Below, piece by piece: positions 5,291-6,242 of a DNA stretch of 6,242 bases; position 1 is the first letter of the stretch, and each line of letters begins with the position of its first letter. Below the pieces are notes generated by a model, which did no database searches, had not been told where the DNA came from, and saw only the letters and a list, made by a program, of their open reading frames with translations. The translations under genes and the position numbers were made by a program. Location of the stretch: positions 1 through 6,242 of the forward strand of contig JAFGID010000097.1 in assembly GCA_016929735.1 (NCBI GenBank), read 5' to 3'. The DNA is from Ignavibacteriales bacterium. Lineage in GTDB: Bacteria > Bacteroidota > Ignavibacteria > Ignavibacteriales > Melioribacteraceae.

Positions 5291-6242
5291 ATGAAAATAT
5301 TTTTTGGATTTTTATTAATTGCAAGTTTATTTTTATCTTGCACTGAGGAGTACAAAGTGAAATATCCAGAAACAAAAAAAGTTGATGTAACTGATGACTA
5401 TCACGGAACAGTTGTTGCCGATCCATACAGATGGTTAGAAGATAACACATCCGAAGAAACAGCTCAATGGGTTGAAGCTCAAAATAAAGTAACTGAAGAA
5501 TACTTAGCAAGTATTTCTTTTCGTGAGGACATTAAAGAAAGATTAACGGAATTATGGAATTACGAAAGATACTCAATACCTGAAAAAGTTGGGCGATATT
5601 ATTTCTTTTATAAAAATGATGGATTACAAGAACAGAGTGTAGTTTATAAACAGGAAGGTCTGGAAGGCGAACCGGTTGTTTTCATTGATCCTAACAAATT
5701 CTCCGAAGATGGTTCAATAAGTTTAACAGGTATTCATTTCTCTAATGACAACAAGTATTGTGGATATGGAATTTCACGAGGTGGTTCAGACTGGCAAGAA
5801 TATTATATTCTTGATGTTGAAACAGGTGAAAAATTAAGTGATGAAATTTTATGGGTAAAATTTTCTGGAATGTCCTGGTATAAAGATGGTTTTTATTATA
5901 GCCGATACGATGAACCAGCAAGTGATGACAAGTTAAAAGCTGAAAATGAAAACCATAAAGTCTATTATCACAAAATCGGCACATTGCAAAGCGAGGATGA
6001 ATTAATTTATCAGGATAAGAATAATCCAAAAAGGAATCATTACGCAGGAGTTACTGAAGATGAGAAGTATCTAATTCTCTATATATCAGATGTTTCATCA
6101 AGTTATAATTTATTGTATTACAAGGACTTGCAGAAAAATGAGGGGATGAAACCACTGATAAATAATTTTGAAGCTAATTATTCAGTAGTTGATAATATAG
6201 ACGGTAAATTTTTAGTACTCACAGATTTTGAAACACCTAATT
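5291..6242 (+). CDS. Prolyl oligopeptidase family serine peptidase (S9A), lipoprotein type (3' end outside window)
   Basis: The first 317 codons are present, open to the window edge. After a signal sequence with lipobox-like FLSC (C17) comes the signature N-terminus of prolyl oligopeptidases: 'DDYHGTVVADPYRWLED' (35-51) and 'WVEAQNKVTEEYL' (60-72). The long beta-propeller region that gates access to the active site then follows, with segments such as 'YYFFYKNDG', 'VVFIDPNKFSEDG' and 'SRGGSDWQEYYILDVETGE'. The alpha/beta-hydrolase domain with the Ser-Asp-His triad lies beyond the window, so activity cannot be judged. Known family role: cleavage after proline in short peptides. The lipid signal implies a location outside the cytoplasm, perhaps peptide scavenging (inference). 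The ATG at 5291 is preceded by GAGG 6 nt upstream. Phe at the -3 position of the lipobox is non-canonical, so lipidation is likely but unproven. Confidence 0.92.
   Translation, partial: MKIFFGFLLIASLFLSCTEEYKVKYPETKKVDVTDDYHGTVVADPYRWLEDNTSEETAQWVEAQNKVTEEYLASISFREDIKERLTELWNYERYSIPEKVGRYYFFYKNDGLQEQSVVYKQEGLEGEPVVFIDPNKFSEDGSISLTGIHFSNDNKYCGYGISRGGSDWQEYYILDVETGEKLSDEILWVKFSGMSWYKDGFYYSRYDEPASDDKLKAENENHKVYYHKIGTLQSEDELIYQDKNNPKRNHYAGVTEDEKYLILYISDVSSSYNLLYYKDLQKNEGMKPLINNFEANYSVVDNIDGKFLVLTDFETPN

Noticed and set aside
5226..6029. Minus-strand frames opposite the S9 peptidase gene (5226-5510 and 5742-6029)
   Set aside because: The plus strand carries a continuous, clearly recognisable prolyl oligopeptidase N-terminus; the reverse frames have no recognisable features.

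Overview
The window is an A+T-rich piece of a Gram-negative bacterial chromosome. An outer membrane is implied by a lipid A biosynthesis phosphatase (LpxH), two lipoprotein precursors and a SPOR-domain protein. Protein style (lysine/asparagine-rich, A-rich leaders, mixed Shine-Dalgarno use, an 'LFLSC' type lipobox) together with HpnC, LpxH and a PTPS-folE pair fits the Bacteroidota/Ignavibacteria/Chlorobi neighbourhood. That placement is inference from style and gene content. I see no sign of phage, plasmid, insertion sequence, CRISPR or other accessory DNA.

Layout. The left half reads on the minus strand. From the middle outward it runs lpxH (TTG start), a class A bifunctional penicillin-binding protein 5 nt downstream, a tRNA-Leu(CAG) 6 nt after the PBP stop codon, and a rho-independent terminator. 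Beyond the terminator, also on the minus strand, lies the start of an hpnC-like squalene/phytoene synthase gene cut off by the window edge. Its leader carries three tandem 8-nt units. A 190-bp, roughly 13% G+C divergent intergenic region (3520-3709) separates this from the right half, which reads on the plus strand: a 6-pyruvoyl/6-carboxy-tetrahydropterin synthase (QueD/PTPS family), folE (TTG start, Shine-Dalgarno inside the preceding gene), a SPOR-domain lipoprotein, and the first 317 codons of a lipoprotein-type prolyl oligopeptidase (S9A) that runs off the right edge.

How the genes fit together. lpxH and the PBP are both envelope-building genes (lipid A and peptidoglycan) and look co-transcribed with the tRNA. 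FolE makes 7,8-dihydroneopterin triphosphate from GTP, and the protein encoded just upstream belongs to the family that consumes that compound, for queuosine, biopterin or folate. The SPOR lipoprotein is a likely periplasmic peptidoglycan binder, related in theme to the PBP but not in its operon.

The most interesting detail is the active-site segment of the PTPS-family protein, which carries Cys, Glu and Cys at the three positions that separately mark the PTPS-II, PTPS-III and QueD subfamilies. Otherwise this is ordinary core-genome territory, and I found no evidence for a new multi-gene system.
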